DNA from: a virus
Virus record (IMG/VR): IMGVR_UViG_3300009154_000078
Coordinates: 1 to 51,963 of that record
DNA length: 51,963 bases
Strand: one strand, 5' to 3'
Shown piece by piece: positions 34,803 to 42,026 of the stretch. Under the pieces are notes generated by a model. The model ran no database searches. It saw only the letters and a list, made by a program, of their open reading frames with translations, and had not been told where the DNA came from. Position 1 is the stretch's first letter. The number at the start of each line of letters is the position of its first letter. Made by a program: the position numbers and the translations under genes.

Positions 34803-34816
34803 TATATTAATGCAAA
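34803..34816 (-). promoter_or_regulatory. Promoter motif copy 5 (exact consensus)
   Basis: - strand TTTGCATTAATATA follows immediately after a terminator T-run and lies 29 nt before the DUF2800 nuclease ATG. The terminator-then-promoter order matches copy 2. Confidence 0.65.
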
Positions 34817-34817
34817 C

Positions 34818-34843
34818 AAAAAGGGCCCCGAAGGACCCTTTAT
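34818..34843 (-). terminator. Terminator of the small-terminase operon
   Basis: - strand AAAGGGTCC-TTCG-GGGCCCTTT with one wobble pair, followed by TT and G. The stem with a TTCG loop is strong. A T-rich run also exists on the + side, so it may act both ways. Confidence 0.75.
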
Positions 34844-34872
34844 TTAAGTTTATTTTATTATCTGAAGGGCGG

Positions 34873-35262
34873 TTAGCCTGCGCTCTTCAACTGCTTTATT
34901 AGGTCGCCTACCGCCCCAGCAAAGTCAATGGAAACCTCAGCTTTAAGATCGACCTTCTGGTCGCGTGTCTCGCGGTAGTCATCGGGATATTGTCCCCGTA
35001 ATGCAATCTCCGCCAGACGGCTATTAAAGGCCTTATTCTCGACGTTTGCAAGGATCTGGGTCTCCCAGTATGCCTGCCCGTGAACGGTGGCCATATCCAT
35101 GGCTTCCGCGAACGCGGGGTCCTCTTTTTTGAGGCGCGCTGCTGTGCCCTTGCTGATTCCCAGCTGGGCGTACATTGTCTTTTGTGATGCGCCTTGCTTA
35201 CCTAATTCAATAACTAACTCCGCATGCGCAGGTGTAAATTTGAACAGTGCCTTTGTTGCCAT
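34873..35262 (-). CDS. Terminase small subunit-like protein
   Basis: A 129-residue protein. An N-terminal helix-turn-helix (AELVIELGKQGASQKTMYAQLGISKGTAARL) is followed by helices with AYWETQILANVENKAFNSRLAEIALRGQYPDDYRE and an amphipathic end (AVGDLIKQLKSAG), a domain order typical of small terminase subunits of aquatic phages. It would recognise the packaging site. It lies among replication genes, opposite to the virion genes; the large subunit is not in the window. Alternative: a transcription factor with a similar HTH. Confidence 0.65.
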   Translation of the reverse strand: MATKALFKFTPAHAELVIELGKQGASQKTMYAQLGISKGTAARLKKEDPAFAEAMDMATVHGQAYWETQILANVENKAFNSRLAEIALRGQYPDDYRETRDQKVDLKAEVSIDFAGAVGDLIKQLKSAG

Positions 35263-35417
35263 TATTTTTTCTTCTTTGCGGTCTTTGCAGACTCTTTAAA
35301 TGCCTGTGATGTAGGAGCGCCCTTGGTGCCTGGTGCGCGCATCTTCTCGCCAGAACCCTTGGCGATACGTTCCTGTTTTGCATGGATGTTGGCATACAAG
35401 CCGGGTTTAGTTGCCAT
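35262..35417 (-). CDS. Small basic protein (MATKPGLYANIHAK family)
   Basis: A 51-residue protein: MATKPGLYANIHAKQERIAK, SGEKMRAPG(T)KGAPTSQAF and a KK-rich tail. This sequence type recurs in phage genomes as an uncharacterised basic protein. Its stop overlaps the ATG of the terminase-like gene (TAATG). An in-frame ATG five codons upstream is possible. Confidence 0.8.
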   Translation of the reverse strand: MATKPGLYANIHAKQERIAKGSGEKMRAPGTKGAPTSQAFKESAKTAKKKK

Positions 35418-35455
35418 GATAGTGTTTCTCATTATTTACAAATTAACATAAAAAT

Positions 35456-35486
35456 GTACATAATACTTAACATTATGTACGTACAT
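35456..35486. promoter_or_regulatory. Overlapping palindromes in AT-rich control region
   Basis: GTACATAAT (35456-35464) and ATTATGTAC (35472-35480) form a 9-bp inverted repeat with 7-bp spacing. ATGTACGTACAT (35475-35486) is a perfect 12-bp palindrome overlapping it. They lie 40-70 nt upstream of the small basic/terminase operon, so an operator for that operon is likely. Confidence 0.55.
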
Positions 35487-35517
35487 GTTTATAAGTACCA
35501 ACGTTTTAGAAAGTTGG

Positions 35518-35577
35518 CTATCGTTGTCTCGCCTTAGCGCTCCGCATGAACTTAATCACTTGGTTTGGCAACTGCAT
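35518..35577 (-). CDS. Micro-ORF, 19 codons, basic
   Basis: Encodes MQLPNQVIKFMRSAKARQR, basic. It has AGAGGG about 7 nt before ATG 35577 and begins 15 nt after a promoter-motif copy. It could be a leader peptide or small DNA/RNA-binding peptide. Support is position and Shine-Dalgarno only. Confidence 0.4.
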   Translation of the reverse strand: MQLPNQVIKFMRSAKARQR

Positions 35578-35592
35578 AACCAACCCTCTATC

Positions 35593-35606
35593 TATATTAA
35601 TGCAAA
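35593..35606 (-). promoter_or_regulatory. Promoter motif copy 6 (exact consensus)
   Basis: - strand TTTGCATTAATATA begins at the base after the stop codon of the upstream gene. It reads toward the 19-codon ORF and the terminase-like operon. Confidence 0.65.
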
Positions 35607-35804
35607 CTATTTTGTAGCGTCGCCCTTGGCGGCAGGCTGGCTTTTCATTGCCTCTACATGCCGCAGGGTGGCCTTGATCTCAGGCATAACCTGGTTAAGG
35701 TACGTGCGAGTCAACGCCTCTGCCATGGCAGCGCGCTTAGGGTTTAGCGGGTTGCCTTTGTCCATACCCGCGTTGACCATCATGTTCTTAAGCAGCTGGC
35801 TCAT
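35607..35804 (-). CDS. Small helical hypothetical protein
   Basis: A 65-residue protein, MSQLLKNMMVNAGMDKGNP, Ala-rich helical middle (RAAMAEALTRTYLNQV), ending in a Lys/Ala tail. Start 35804 is preferred over 35825 because GGAAAA precedes it. It overlaps the end of the upstream gene. No family recognised. Confidence 0.65.
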   Translation of the reverse strand: MSQLLKNMMVNAGMDKGNPLNPKRAAMAEALTRTYLNQVMPEIKATLRHVEAMKSQPAAKGDATK

Positions 35805-36000
35805 CTTTATTTTCCAGTTCTTCATTTAACTTTTGCACCTGCGGACCGACTTGCATATGTATGTCATTGATGTAATTTGCCCAAGCCATAACCGGCGTAT
35901 TTGTTGGCCTGTTCATTGCGTTAATTAATTCATTAATTTGGCGCAACGTATACTGCAAAGTAACAATTGCATCATCCATAACTTTCGCTTCTTCACTCAT
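35788..36000 (-). CDS. Small hypothetical protein
   Basis: A 70-residue protein starting MSEEAKVMDDAIVTLQYTLRQ, acidic and helical. GGAG lies about 12 nt upstream, and the gene overlaps the next. Function unknown. Confidence 0.65.
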   Translation of the reverse strand: MSEEAKVMDDAIVTLQYTLRQINELINAMNRPTNTPVMAWANYINDIHMQVGPQVQKLNEELENKDEPAA

Positions 36001-36250
36001 TTTCTACACTCCTTTGGTTAATAAATTGCTTGGTCTCTATCATTCTTTCAAACCCATCCCACAACCTGCGGGCTTGGATATCTAACACTTCTTTTATGCC
36101 GTTGAGTTTGTTAAACAACTCGTCCTCATCAAACGGCACTGGACCATCAATATGCTGGCGCATAAACTCTTCAATCAAGTCTGAGACGTTTGATATTTTC
36201 AAGATATCTTGCTCCAGATCAAACCGGTCATACTGGTGAAAATACTTCAT
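35993..36250 (-). CDS. Small acidic hypothetical protein
   Basis: An 85-residue protein, MKYFHQYDRFDLEQDILKIS, acidic helices with VPFDEDELFNKLNGI. Overlaps both neighbours (ATGA with the upstream gene), so it belongs to one translationally coupled string. No family recognised. Confidence 0.65.
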   Translation of the reverse strand: MKYFHQYDRFDLEQDILKISNVSDLIEEFMRQHIDGPVPFDEDELFNKLNGIKEVLDIQARRLWDGFERMIETKQFINQRSVENE

Positions 36251-36477
36251 TTAATCTTCTCCCGTTTCTTAACAGCCGCCTCAAAGTCACTGAAGTACCA
36301 CTCACCCAGGATTTCAATGGCGTACGCCACACGTTTCCAAAGCATTACGTCCTCTTCAGCGCGATCAATTTGTTTTAGCTCCACCTTCTCCAGGTCGCGC
36401 ATTAATCCAACGTAAGTGTCTACCAAACTTTGACAAACAATCTCGTCTAAAAAGTCATCATCTACTTCTAAATGCAT
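36247..36477 (-). CDS. Small acidic hypothetical protein
   Basis: A 76-residue protein starting MHLEVDDDFLDEIVCQSLV, with a basic tail (AAVKKREKIK). GGAGGAATAGCG lies upstream of ATG 36477. It overlaps the DUF3310 gene end by 20 nt. No motif assigned. Confidence 0.7.
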   Translation of the reverse strand: MHLEVDDDFLDEIVCQSLVDTYVGLMRDLEKVELKQIDRAEEDVMLWKRVAYAIEILGEWYFSDFEAAVKKREKIK

Positions 36478-36679
36478 CGCTATTCCTCCGGTCTATTTCT
36501 CGTGATATGTACCATCTAGCCTTCTTAAGGTCTTCAACGGCGTCGTTTTTTAGGTCTGCGCGCCAAATGTATTTGATCGCATTACCAAGGTTAAAACCCA
36601 TGTGCTCCGTTATCTGAATACACTCCACACCGCTTGGATGTTCTGTGTAATGCTTCGGTTGATTAACTGGATCGTTCAT
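36458..36679 (-). CDS. DUF3310 protein
   Basis: A 73-residue protein: VNQPKHYTEHPSGVECIQITEHM, LGNAIKYIWRADLK and DLKKARWYISREI match the DUF3310 pattern (xPxHYxxxxxEcIdvi...GNaiKYiwRa..KN....DLkKA.WYl). It is common in phages; a nucleotide-metabolism link has been suggested from fusions, but the role is not established. Start 36679 is coupled by ATGA to the upstream gene. Confidence 0.9.
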   Translation of the reverse strand: MNDPVNQPKHYTEHPSGVECIQITEHMGFNLGNAIKYIWRADLKNDAVEDLKKARWYISREIDRRNSDAFRSR

Positions 36680-36837
36680 GCTACCCCCCATCTCATCACT
36701 TCATGAACAACCATCTCAGCCTCTTCTTCATTATCACAAAAGAAAATGCATTTAATGTCTTGGTAGAGTTCAGTGTTTAGCTCGTCGCCGTACTCAACCG
36801 TGACCCCATCATCACCATGCGCAACAACAAAAATCAT
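36676..36837 (-). CDS. Small acidic hypothetical protein
   Basis: A 53-residue protein starting MIFVVAHGDDGVTVEYGDE; the middle is CIFFCDNEEEAEMVVHEV. ATGA overlaps on both sides (with the sigma4-like gene and with DUF3310) strongly support it as a real gene. No function assigned. Confidence 0.75.
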   Translation of the reverse strand: MIFVVAHGDDGVTVEYGDELNTELYQDIKCIFFCDNEEEAEMVVHEVMRWGVA

Positions 36838-37145
36838 ACGCGTAATTCCTTCTTAATAAACTCCACGCCCTTGGCAAAATGCCAGCGCCAATACTTCTCT
36901 GATACATCTATGTCTTTGTGCGTCTTGCCCTCCAAGAACGCCTCCAACACAATACGCTGCTTCTCTGGCATGCGGTTCTCAATCAGCCTATGGATGTCGT
37001 TTAGATCCTCTGGATCCCACGGCACCCAACCATCGGCAATGATTTCTGGGTGTGCATCCGGCTCGTCCTGCTCAATGGGATCAATCTCTTCGTCCGACAA
37101 CTTGGTGCGGGCCGCGTTGACTTTGTATTTTGTTGTTGTTTTCAT
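36834..37145 (-). CDS. Sigma-70 region 4-like protein
   Basis: A 103-residue protein. The N-terminal 55 residues are acidic (LSDEEIDPIEQDEPDAHPE). Residues about 58-100 have the region 4 pattern: MPEKQRIVLEAFLEGKTHKDIDVSEKYWRWHFAKGVEFIKKEL, where LPExxRxVLxxxxxGxxxxEIA...SxxxVRxxxxxxxxxLR is usual. There is no region 2. It may complement the region 2-3 protein at 45.8 kb as a split sigma factor. It is preceded by the promoter motif 6 nt from the ATG with no Shine-Dalgarno. Alternative: an unrelated HTH regulator. Confidence 0.65.
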   Translation of the reverse strand: MKTTTKYKVNAARTKLSDEEIDPIEQDEPDAHPEIIADGWVPWDPEDLNDIHRLIENRMPEKQRIVLEAFLEGKTHKDIDVSEKYWRWHFAKGVEFIKKELRV

Positions 37146-37151
37146 CGTGCT

Positions 37152-37165
37152 TATATTAATGCAAA
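37152..37165 (-). promoter_or_regulatory. Promoter motif copy 7 (exact consensus)
   Basis: - strand TTTGCATTAATATA. The helicase stop codon TAA lies inside it (37158-37156), and the sigma region 4-like ATG is 6 nt downstream. The next gene has no Shine-Dalgarno. Confidence 0.7.
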
Positions 37166-38487
37166 TTTAATGCGTTTAGGAGGGCTTCTTGGAGATTTAT
37201 TTTACCTTCTAGTACATTTACCGCCTGAATATCAATACTTTTTTCTACAGTTAGGTGATGGATGATCACCGGTTTGGTTTGTCCCTGGCGGTAGATTCGC
37301 GCGTTTGCCTGCACGTAATTCTCCGAACTCCATGGTAGGTCGTACCAAACAGTCTGCGCCAGGGCGCCAGCGTTGCACTGCAGGTTCAAACCAATGCCAC
37401 CAGACTGCGGGTGCGCCAGCATGATCGGCACCTTACCGTCGCGCCATGCCTGCATGTTGTCATCGTTGAGCACCTCAGCGTACGGAAACGCTGCAAGTAT
37501 TCTCTCCAAGGAATGTTTGAAGTGGTAGAAAATCAGCGTGGGTGTCGTGGATTCCTCCAGCAGCGACTCCAAAAACTCAATCTTAGCGTTGTTGGTTCGC
37601 ACCCAGCTGCCGTCCTCTGTATAGATTGCGCCAGATGTAAACTGCAGCAATTTGCCAGACAACACGGCTGCGGTGGGCGCTGTGATCTCAAACTCTTTTA
37701 TACCCAGCACCAGATCCTTTTTAAGGGTCTCATACTGCGCCGTTTCATCCTTGCTAAGGGCTATCCTATGGTAGAGCCTTGTGCACTCTGGAAGCTGCAA
37801 ATAATCATTCGCGCGGAGGCTGAAGCATATGTCGGAAATTTTTTGCTGGATCGCTTCCACTGCCCCCGGTTTCGGTTTCCAACTGTACACCACTCGTGTG
37901 TGTCGGTTCATTTGATCCGGCTGCATGTATAGGTCCCTGAACTTCGTTAATGAGCTCTCTAACCTTTGCCCTAAGTCTAGGATTCCCACTTGCGCCCATA
38001 AATCCCCAACCCCCTGCGGAGATGGGGTTCCAGTCAGAATCAAGCGTCTTTTGAATGATTTCAAATGTTTCTTTAATGCTTTGAACCTTTTGGTTGATGG
38101 ATCTTTGAAACGGCTGCTCTCGTCCACTACCAAGTTGTCGAACGTAATCGGCTCGTCCAACAACCATACCAAGTTTTCTAAGTTCACAACATAGATTGAT
38201 GAGTTCTGTTTGAGCGCGAGTTGCCGCTGCGTCGGCGTCCCTAAAACTTTGCTCAATGAGAGCTTCGAGAGGTGCTGCCAATTTGTTATCTCCTTGTCCC
38301 ATACGTTCTCCGCTACTCGTTTAGGCGCCACTATAAGCGTAGTGCCCGTAAATTGCTCCGCTATTATCGTCAACGCTGTCACTGTCTTGCCCAGGCCCGG
38401 CTCCATGAACAGCCCCAGTGATGGCTGCCCCTTCGCCTTCTCGATCATGTCCAGCTGGTACTGGTGTAGTTGATGTCTTTCTAGCAC
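37156..38487 (-). CDS. SNF2/DEAD-like superfamily 2 helicase
   Basis: A 443-residue protein. Motifs: YQLDMIEKA (Q-like), Walker A MEPGLGKT (residues 28-35), TTLIVAPKRV (Ia), NLVVDESSRFKD (II, DESS rather than DEAH), LILTGTPSP (III), PTLIFYHF (IV) and QANARIYRQGQ (VI). It fits the SNF2-type helicase in the DUF2800/DUF2815 replication module of phages. The start is GTG 38487 with GGGAAC upstream; a later ATG (38448) would remove the Q-like motif. The first 167 nt overlap, out of phase, the end of the HNH gene. Confidence 0.9.
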   Translation of the reverse strand: MLERHQLHQYQLDMIEKAKGQPSLGLFMEPGLGKTVTALTIIAEQFTGTTLIVAPKRVAENVWDKEITNWQHLSKLSLSKVLGTPTQRQLALKQNSSIYVVNLENLVWLLDEPITFDNLVVDESSRFKDPSTKRFKALKKHLKSFKRRLILTGTPSPQGVGDLWAQVGILDLGQRLESSLTKFRDLYMQPDQMNRHTRVVYSWKPKPGAVEAIQQKISDICFSLRANDYLQLPECTRLYHRIALSKDETAQYETLKKDLVLGIKEFEITAPTAAVLSGKLLQFTSGAIYTEDGSWVRTNNAKIEFLESLLEESTTPTLIFYHFKHSLERILAAFPYAEVLNDDNMQAWRDGKVPIMLAHPQSGGIGLNLQCNAGALAQTVWYDLPWSSENYVQANARIYRQGQTKPVIIHHLTVEKSIDIQAVNVLEGKINLQEALLNALNLH

Positions 38488-38827
38488 GTGTTTGTTCCCA
38501 TATCCAATCCGCTATTGCGTAATGTTGCACCATTGTCCCCGCGCCTTTAATGCGGTTGGCTTTGCGCGATATGAACGCGACGTTGCCTTCCACATAACCT
38601 TTCTTAGGGACAATCCTATCTAACTCTGGTCCATTTTCTAACGACACACCGTGGCCTAACTTTGACTGCCCCCAAACAAACGGCGTGCGAAAGATAGGAC
38701 ACTCATCTCCAGCAATAGACAACAAATATTCAGTGGTCAAAGAAAACGGCACGTTATTTTTCTGCGCCCGATCCTTTGCCTTTGCACATGCAACCTGTAT
38801 CTGCCTTACCTTTGGATCAACAGCCAC
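38321..38827 (-). CDS. HNH-like endonuclease
   Basis: A 168-residue protein with GTG start. The central part (YLLSIAGDECPIFRTPF, then LDRIVPKKGYVEGNVAFISRKANRIKGAGT) is an HNH/endonuclease VII-like pattern of a type common in phages. One strand Cys-x-x is present, but full zinc ligands are not obvious. The last 55 residues are Gly/Ala/Asp-rich and are encoded out of phase with the helicase start region. The tail may be a by-product of the helicase sequence. Overlaps the VRR-NUC end by 11 nt. Confidence 0.7.
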   Translation of the reverse strand: MAVDPKVRQIQVACAKAKDRAQKNNVPFSLTTEYLLSIAGDECPIFRTPFVWGQSKLGHGVSLENGPELDRIVPKKGYVEGNVAFISRKANRIKGAGTMVQHYAIADWIWEQTRARKTSTTPVPAGHDREGEGAAITGAVHGAGPGQDSDSVDDNSGAIYGHYAYSGA

Positions 38828-39083
38828 TTATAAAGCTCTCAACGTCAGACTTGCTTCGGATTACGCTTGTGGTAAATCCCTGGCTTTCGAGATCCCTGAA
38901 CACCACCTGCTGCCTTGGAGATAGTATCCCCTTTGCTGTCTTTAGCTCCACGAAGTGGACCTTCTTGTTTAGCAACACTATCCTGTCCGGCACTCCCGTC
39001 ACCGTTGATATCCACTTGTAACTCAAGCCCCCCGCTTGCTTCACCCTTTGGTTTAGATACTGCTCGATTTGCTTTTCTAGCAT
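38817..39083 (-). CDS. VRR-NUC domain nuclease
   Basis: An 88-residue minimal VRR-NUC protein: MLEKQIEQYLNQRVKQAGGL, KWISTVTGVPDRIVLL (Asp), VHFVELKTAKG (E-x-K) and SPRQQVVFRDLESQGF. This is the standard phage form that cleaves structured DNA, placed between HNH and SNF2 genes in many phages. Start ATG 39083 is preferred to an upstream in-frame TTG. 239 nt overlap the HExxH gene in another frame. Confidence 0.88.
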   Translation of the reverse strand: MLEKQIEQYLNQRVKQAGGLSYKWISTVTGVPDRIVLLNKKVHFVELKTAKGILSPRQQVVFRDLESQGFTTSVIRSKSDVESFISGC

Positions 39084-39474
39084 TCTTTTCTTTCTCAATA
39101 ATCACACCCTGCGTCAACTGCGCAACAATGTGCTCAGTCAAGTAGGCACGTGTCTCCTCACCAATGTCTTCAATGTCTTCGCCAATGTGCTCAAAAATAC
39201 GGCACACTGCGTGGGTGGCTTCGTGCGCGATTACCCCTGCAAGAAATGCAGGACCATCATCGCAGGCATCAAGGTCAAAAACAACAACAACAATGCCGTC
39301 ACGACCATCCGCGATATAGTGTGTCTCCCCCACACCGATATCCAACGCATCAGCTTTAATATTGATATCATGGTCTTTTAAAATTTTTTGAAATTCTTTA
39401 TTGCTAAAACATAAAAGGATGCGGACCTTAAAAAAGCCCGCATCGATTGAGAAGTAGTTATACTTTTTTGGCAT
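38845..39474 (-). CDS. HExxH zinc-metallopeptidase-like protein
   Basis: A 209-residue protein from ATG 39474; an in-frame ATG at 39501 is an alternative. The N-terminal 80 residues are mixed alpha/beta. GVIAHEATHAVCRIFEHIG carries the HEATH zinc motif (residues 84-88), with EETRAYLTEHI as the likely third-ligand helix, a gluzincin arrangement. The C-terminal 75 residues are polar, Gly/Lys-rich and encoded over the VRR-NUC gene in another frame. Target unknown; phage HExxH proteins are usually uncharacterised. Confidence 0.7.
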   Translation of the reverse strand: MPKKYNYFSIDAGFFKVRILLCFSNKEFQKILKDHDINIKADALDIGVGETHYIADGRDGIVVVVFDLDACDDGPAFLAGVIAHEATHAVCRIFEHIGEDIEDIGEETRAYLTEHIVAQLTQGVIIEKEKNARKANRAVSKPKGEASGGLELQVDINGDGSAGQDSVAKQEGPLRGAKDSKGDTISKAAGGVQGSRKPGIYHKRNPKQV

Positions 39475-39673
39475 CTTTTTTGAGCTTGTTGATTTGTTCA
39501 TTCATGCGCTTCATCTCTTTTTCCATGTCAAGGATTAGTTCTGATAACTCCTTGATCATGTCTTGGCACTCACCAAAGCCAATGATAAACATCTGCTCGT
39601 TGGTGTGCACCTGCATGTTAACCTTGTGCCTGCTGTTCCATGCTTGGTACGCGATGCGTGCTTGTTCTGACAT
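39458..39673 (-). CDS. Small coiled-coil protein
   Basis: A 71-residue protein starting MSEQARIAYQAWNSRH, with a long amphipathic helix (LSELILDMEKEMKRMNEQIN). GGAG lies before ATG 39673, which overlaps the primase stop (TAATG). No family recognised. Confidence 0.7.
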   Translation of the reverse strand: MSEQARIAYQAWNSRHKVNMQVHTNEQMFIIGFGECQDMIKELSELILDMEKEMKRMNEQINKLKKDAKKV

Positions 39674-41997
39674 TAGAAAATCTCCTGTTCAAAGTTACTG
39701 ATTGACTCGATATATTTTTTAGCCTTGGCATTCAACTTAACACCGCGGTAGATGTGGATGCGCTCACCGTTCTCACGGATCACGTCCACCGTGATTCTGT
39801 GCTCCTGCGTCGACGCTAAGAACCGGCGCTTGAACGCCAGGTCTGTGCCCACCGGAATGTTTTTCTTGATAGCCCAGTGCTTGTAACAACGGAATACATC
39901 ATCCTTTGTAACGTACGTCGTTGCATCAAACTCCAACGCCTCGTCAGCAAACGATCCAAGCACGTTACCAATCTCTTGCATAAGCTCGAGATAAACCTCG
40001 CCACTCTTTGGCTGCAGGAAGTAACCACCGCGCTCAATGCGTCGTGTCAACCCTTCGATCGCCCAGTTAAAAATGCCACCCAGCTCGCTCTCGAGTTTGT
40101 GCGACAAGTCGGTGTCCTCTTTGCCGTAGAAGCTGTTAGACATCTTGAGCACAACCATACGGCCGGTCAACGCGTTAGAGTTTTCTGTCAACTGCAACGC
40201 CTCGTTAGAGTAGATCACGATGCGTGTTGGCAGGTATCCGTTCCACGCCTCTTTGTTCTTGCGGTTAACAGTAATCGTATCACCACCAACAATCCGCAAA
40301 AGTTGGCCAACAACAGCAGAACGATTACGATCTGGGGCTCGAGCATCAGTAAAAGAAGCCAGTAGCTTGCCAAGCCAAGGCTGTAGACCAAATGAGTCAC
40401 CAAGTTCTCCCAATTCTGGCGCTACCGTGTTGTGTTGTCCAAGCAACGACACCAGCACCTTGTTAATAGTTCCCTTGCCTGAACGGCGGGGTCCAATGAT
40501 GTTGAAGAACTTCTGCTGGCGCGTGTCACCGCTCAGGATATACCCAAACATCTCCTGCAGCGAGTCAATCGACTCCTGGTCATCCGGCCAAACCTGGTTC
40601 AAAAATGTTAACCATACTGAACATTTTGCGTCCGGGTTGTACTCGAACGGCAGTGAGTTTTGTGTGAAAAAACCCAGCGAATGTGGCAGGATCAAATAAT
40701 CCTTGAGGTGAAACAATCCGTTCTTCACGCTGATCAACTGCGACGCCTCTGGCTTGTTAGGCGCGTACGCCTCCAACCAGATCGGTGGCTTGGTGTTAGG
40801 CTGATTCTCCAAGTGCACCACACCCTTGATCGCATCCAAAGCGGCCGACACGCTGGCCGGTGTGGGTGTGAACGGAATTATCGCGCCCTTTTTACCCGGC
40901 TTCTTGCAGTTATCCAAGAACATGTATAACTTGGAGCGGATCGTCGCCTCCTCAATGATCTGATAATGCGTCCCTACGTACACGTAAAACTCATCCGCAT
41001 AGTGTACCAACCGGTACCCTTCCTCGCACGAATACACGTTGTCTAAGAACGTTTTAGCGTGGTTAATAGGGTTGCCTACGTCGAGCACAATCTCACCGCG
41101 CGCCATGGCCTCCTTGCGCGCCTCCTGGTTGATCTTAAATATCAGCGAGCGCAGTGTGGCACCCTGGCCACGGAACGTGCGCCACTTGCCCTCACAGCTC
41201 ATCGGACCGTTGGCCACGTACGCACCAACCTGTCCGTCCCCATAGCTCCACCGCTCCCACACGTCCAGTGCCTCCAGGTCACCGCTGAACTGGTGGTGTA
41301 ACGCAAACCCAACCTGCAGCCAGTCCCCATACCCACAGTTCGGGTCTAGGCGCGTCAATATATCTGTCTCAACCTTGTGCAGGTCATAGCCTTCCAACGG
41401 TGGCACGTAGTCCGCAAACGCGTCCCCTGTGCGGTGTATTGTGCGCTCAGGCACAAAGCTCGAGATATCCTGCTCATCCTCTGGAATCTCGCCAACAATG
41501 TGGTTGCCGGTCACCGTGAAGTAACGCCCGCGGTTATACACCTCCAAACCCAGCGCGTGGTCAACGTGTGCCGACTGTAGGTTCGCGCGTGTGAAAATCT
41601 TTACGCCAGTCCCAGACGGGGACACCTCTGCGTAACCCTGAATTTGGTTGGCAATCGTCTCGAGCGCAGTGTTGGTGTACTTAGAGTGAAACGGGTCGTA
41701 GCAGTCGTCCAGGTCCACGCCGGCCAGGTTGTCCGAGTCGTCAAACACAAACCCAATGCCGTCAAAGCGCTGGGGTTGCTGTTCATAGGCCTGCTGGACC
41801 GCCAGAAAGTCCGTCCACGTTGACGGATCGTTTGACTTAGCCGACTGCCCGTTGGGTTGTGAAGGCAGTTTGCTCCAACGTTTGTTGTCCGCTTCACCAA
41901 CCTCCACAAATTTCCACATCACCCACCGCGGGATCCGCTTCAACTCCATCGGTATGTTTTCAAACAGCACCGGTAGTGCTTTTGGTTTATTCATCAT
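39673..41997 (-). CDS. Primase-polymerase / SF3 helicase (D5-like)
   Basis: A 774-residue replication protein. The N-terminus is a primase-polymerase domain: IPRWVMWKFV, GIGFVFDDSDNLAGVDLDDC (acidic metal residues), VSPSGTGVKIFTRA, EVYNRGRYFTVTGN. The middle has VQVGFALHHQFSGDLEAL (PriCT-like). The C-terminal SF3 helicase has IIGPRRSGKGTINKVLVSLLG (Walker A) and VAPELGELGDSFGLQPW, then LASFTDARAPDRN and ALTGRMVVLKMSNSF, as in D5/DUF5906 helicases. It unwinds and primes the phage DNA. Two adjacent ATG codons exist at 41997 and 41994; the AGGAC following the motif may serve as a weak Shine-Dalgarno. Confidence 0.92.
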   Translation of the reverse strand: MMNKPKALPVLFENIPMELKRIPRWVMWKFVEVGEADNKRWSKLPSQPNGQSAKSNDPSTWTDFLAVQQAYEQQPQRFDGIGFVFDDSDNLAGVDLDDCYDPFHSKYTNTALETIANQIQGYAEVSPSGTGVKIFTRANLQSAHVDHALGLEVYNRGRYFTVTGNHIVGEIPEDEQDISSFVPERTIHRTGDAFADYVPPLEGYDLHKVETDILTRLDPNCGYGDWLQVGFALHHQFSGDLEALDVWERWSYGDGQVGAYVANGPMSCEGKWRTFRGQGATLRSLIFKINQEARKEAMARGEIVLDVGNPINHAKTFLDNVYSCEEGYRLVHYADEFYVYVGTHYQIIEEATIRSKLYMFLDNCKKPGKKGAIIPFTPTPASVSAALDAIKGVVHLENQPNTKPPIWLEAYAPNKPEASQLISVKNGLFHLKDYLILPHSLGFFTQNSLPFEYNPDAKCSVWLTFLNQVWPDDQESIDSLQEMFGYILSGDTRQQKFFNIIGPRRSGKGTINKVLVSLLGQHNTVAPELGELGDSFGLQPWLGKLLASFTDARAPDRNRSAVVGQLLRIVGGDTITVNRKNKEAWNGYLPTRIVIYSNEALQLTENSNALTGRMVVLKMSNSFYGKEDTDLSHKLESELGGIFNWAIEGLTRRIERGGYFLQPKSGEVYLELMQEIGNVLGSFADEALEFDATTYVTKDDVFRCYKHWAIKKNIPVGTDLAFKRRFLASTQEHRITVDVIRENGERIHIYRGVKLNAKAKKYIESISNFEQEIF

Positions 41998-42002
41998 AGT
42001 CC

Positions 42003-42016
42003 TATATTAATGCAAA
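42003..42016 (-). promoter_or_regulatory. Promoter motif copy 8 (exact consensus)
   Basis: - strand TTTGCATTAATATA, 5 nt from the primase ATG. It is the last strong copy before the dense small-gene region to the right. Confidence 0.7.
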
Positions 42017-42026
42017 GGTCGGGGCT

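Noticed and set aside
37411-37932. 173-codon + strand frame inside the helicase
   Set aside because: His/Arg/Cys-rich antisense frame without start signal.
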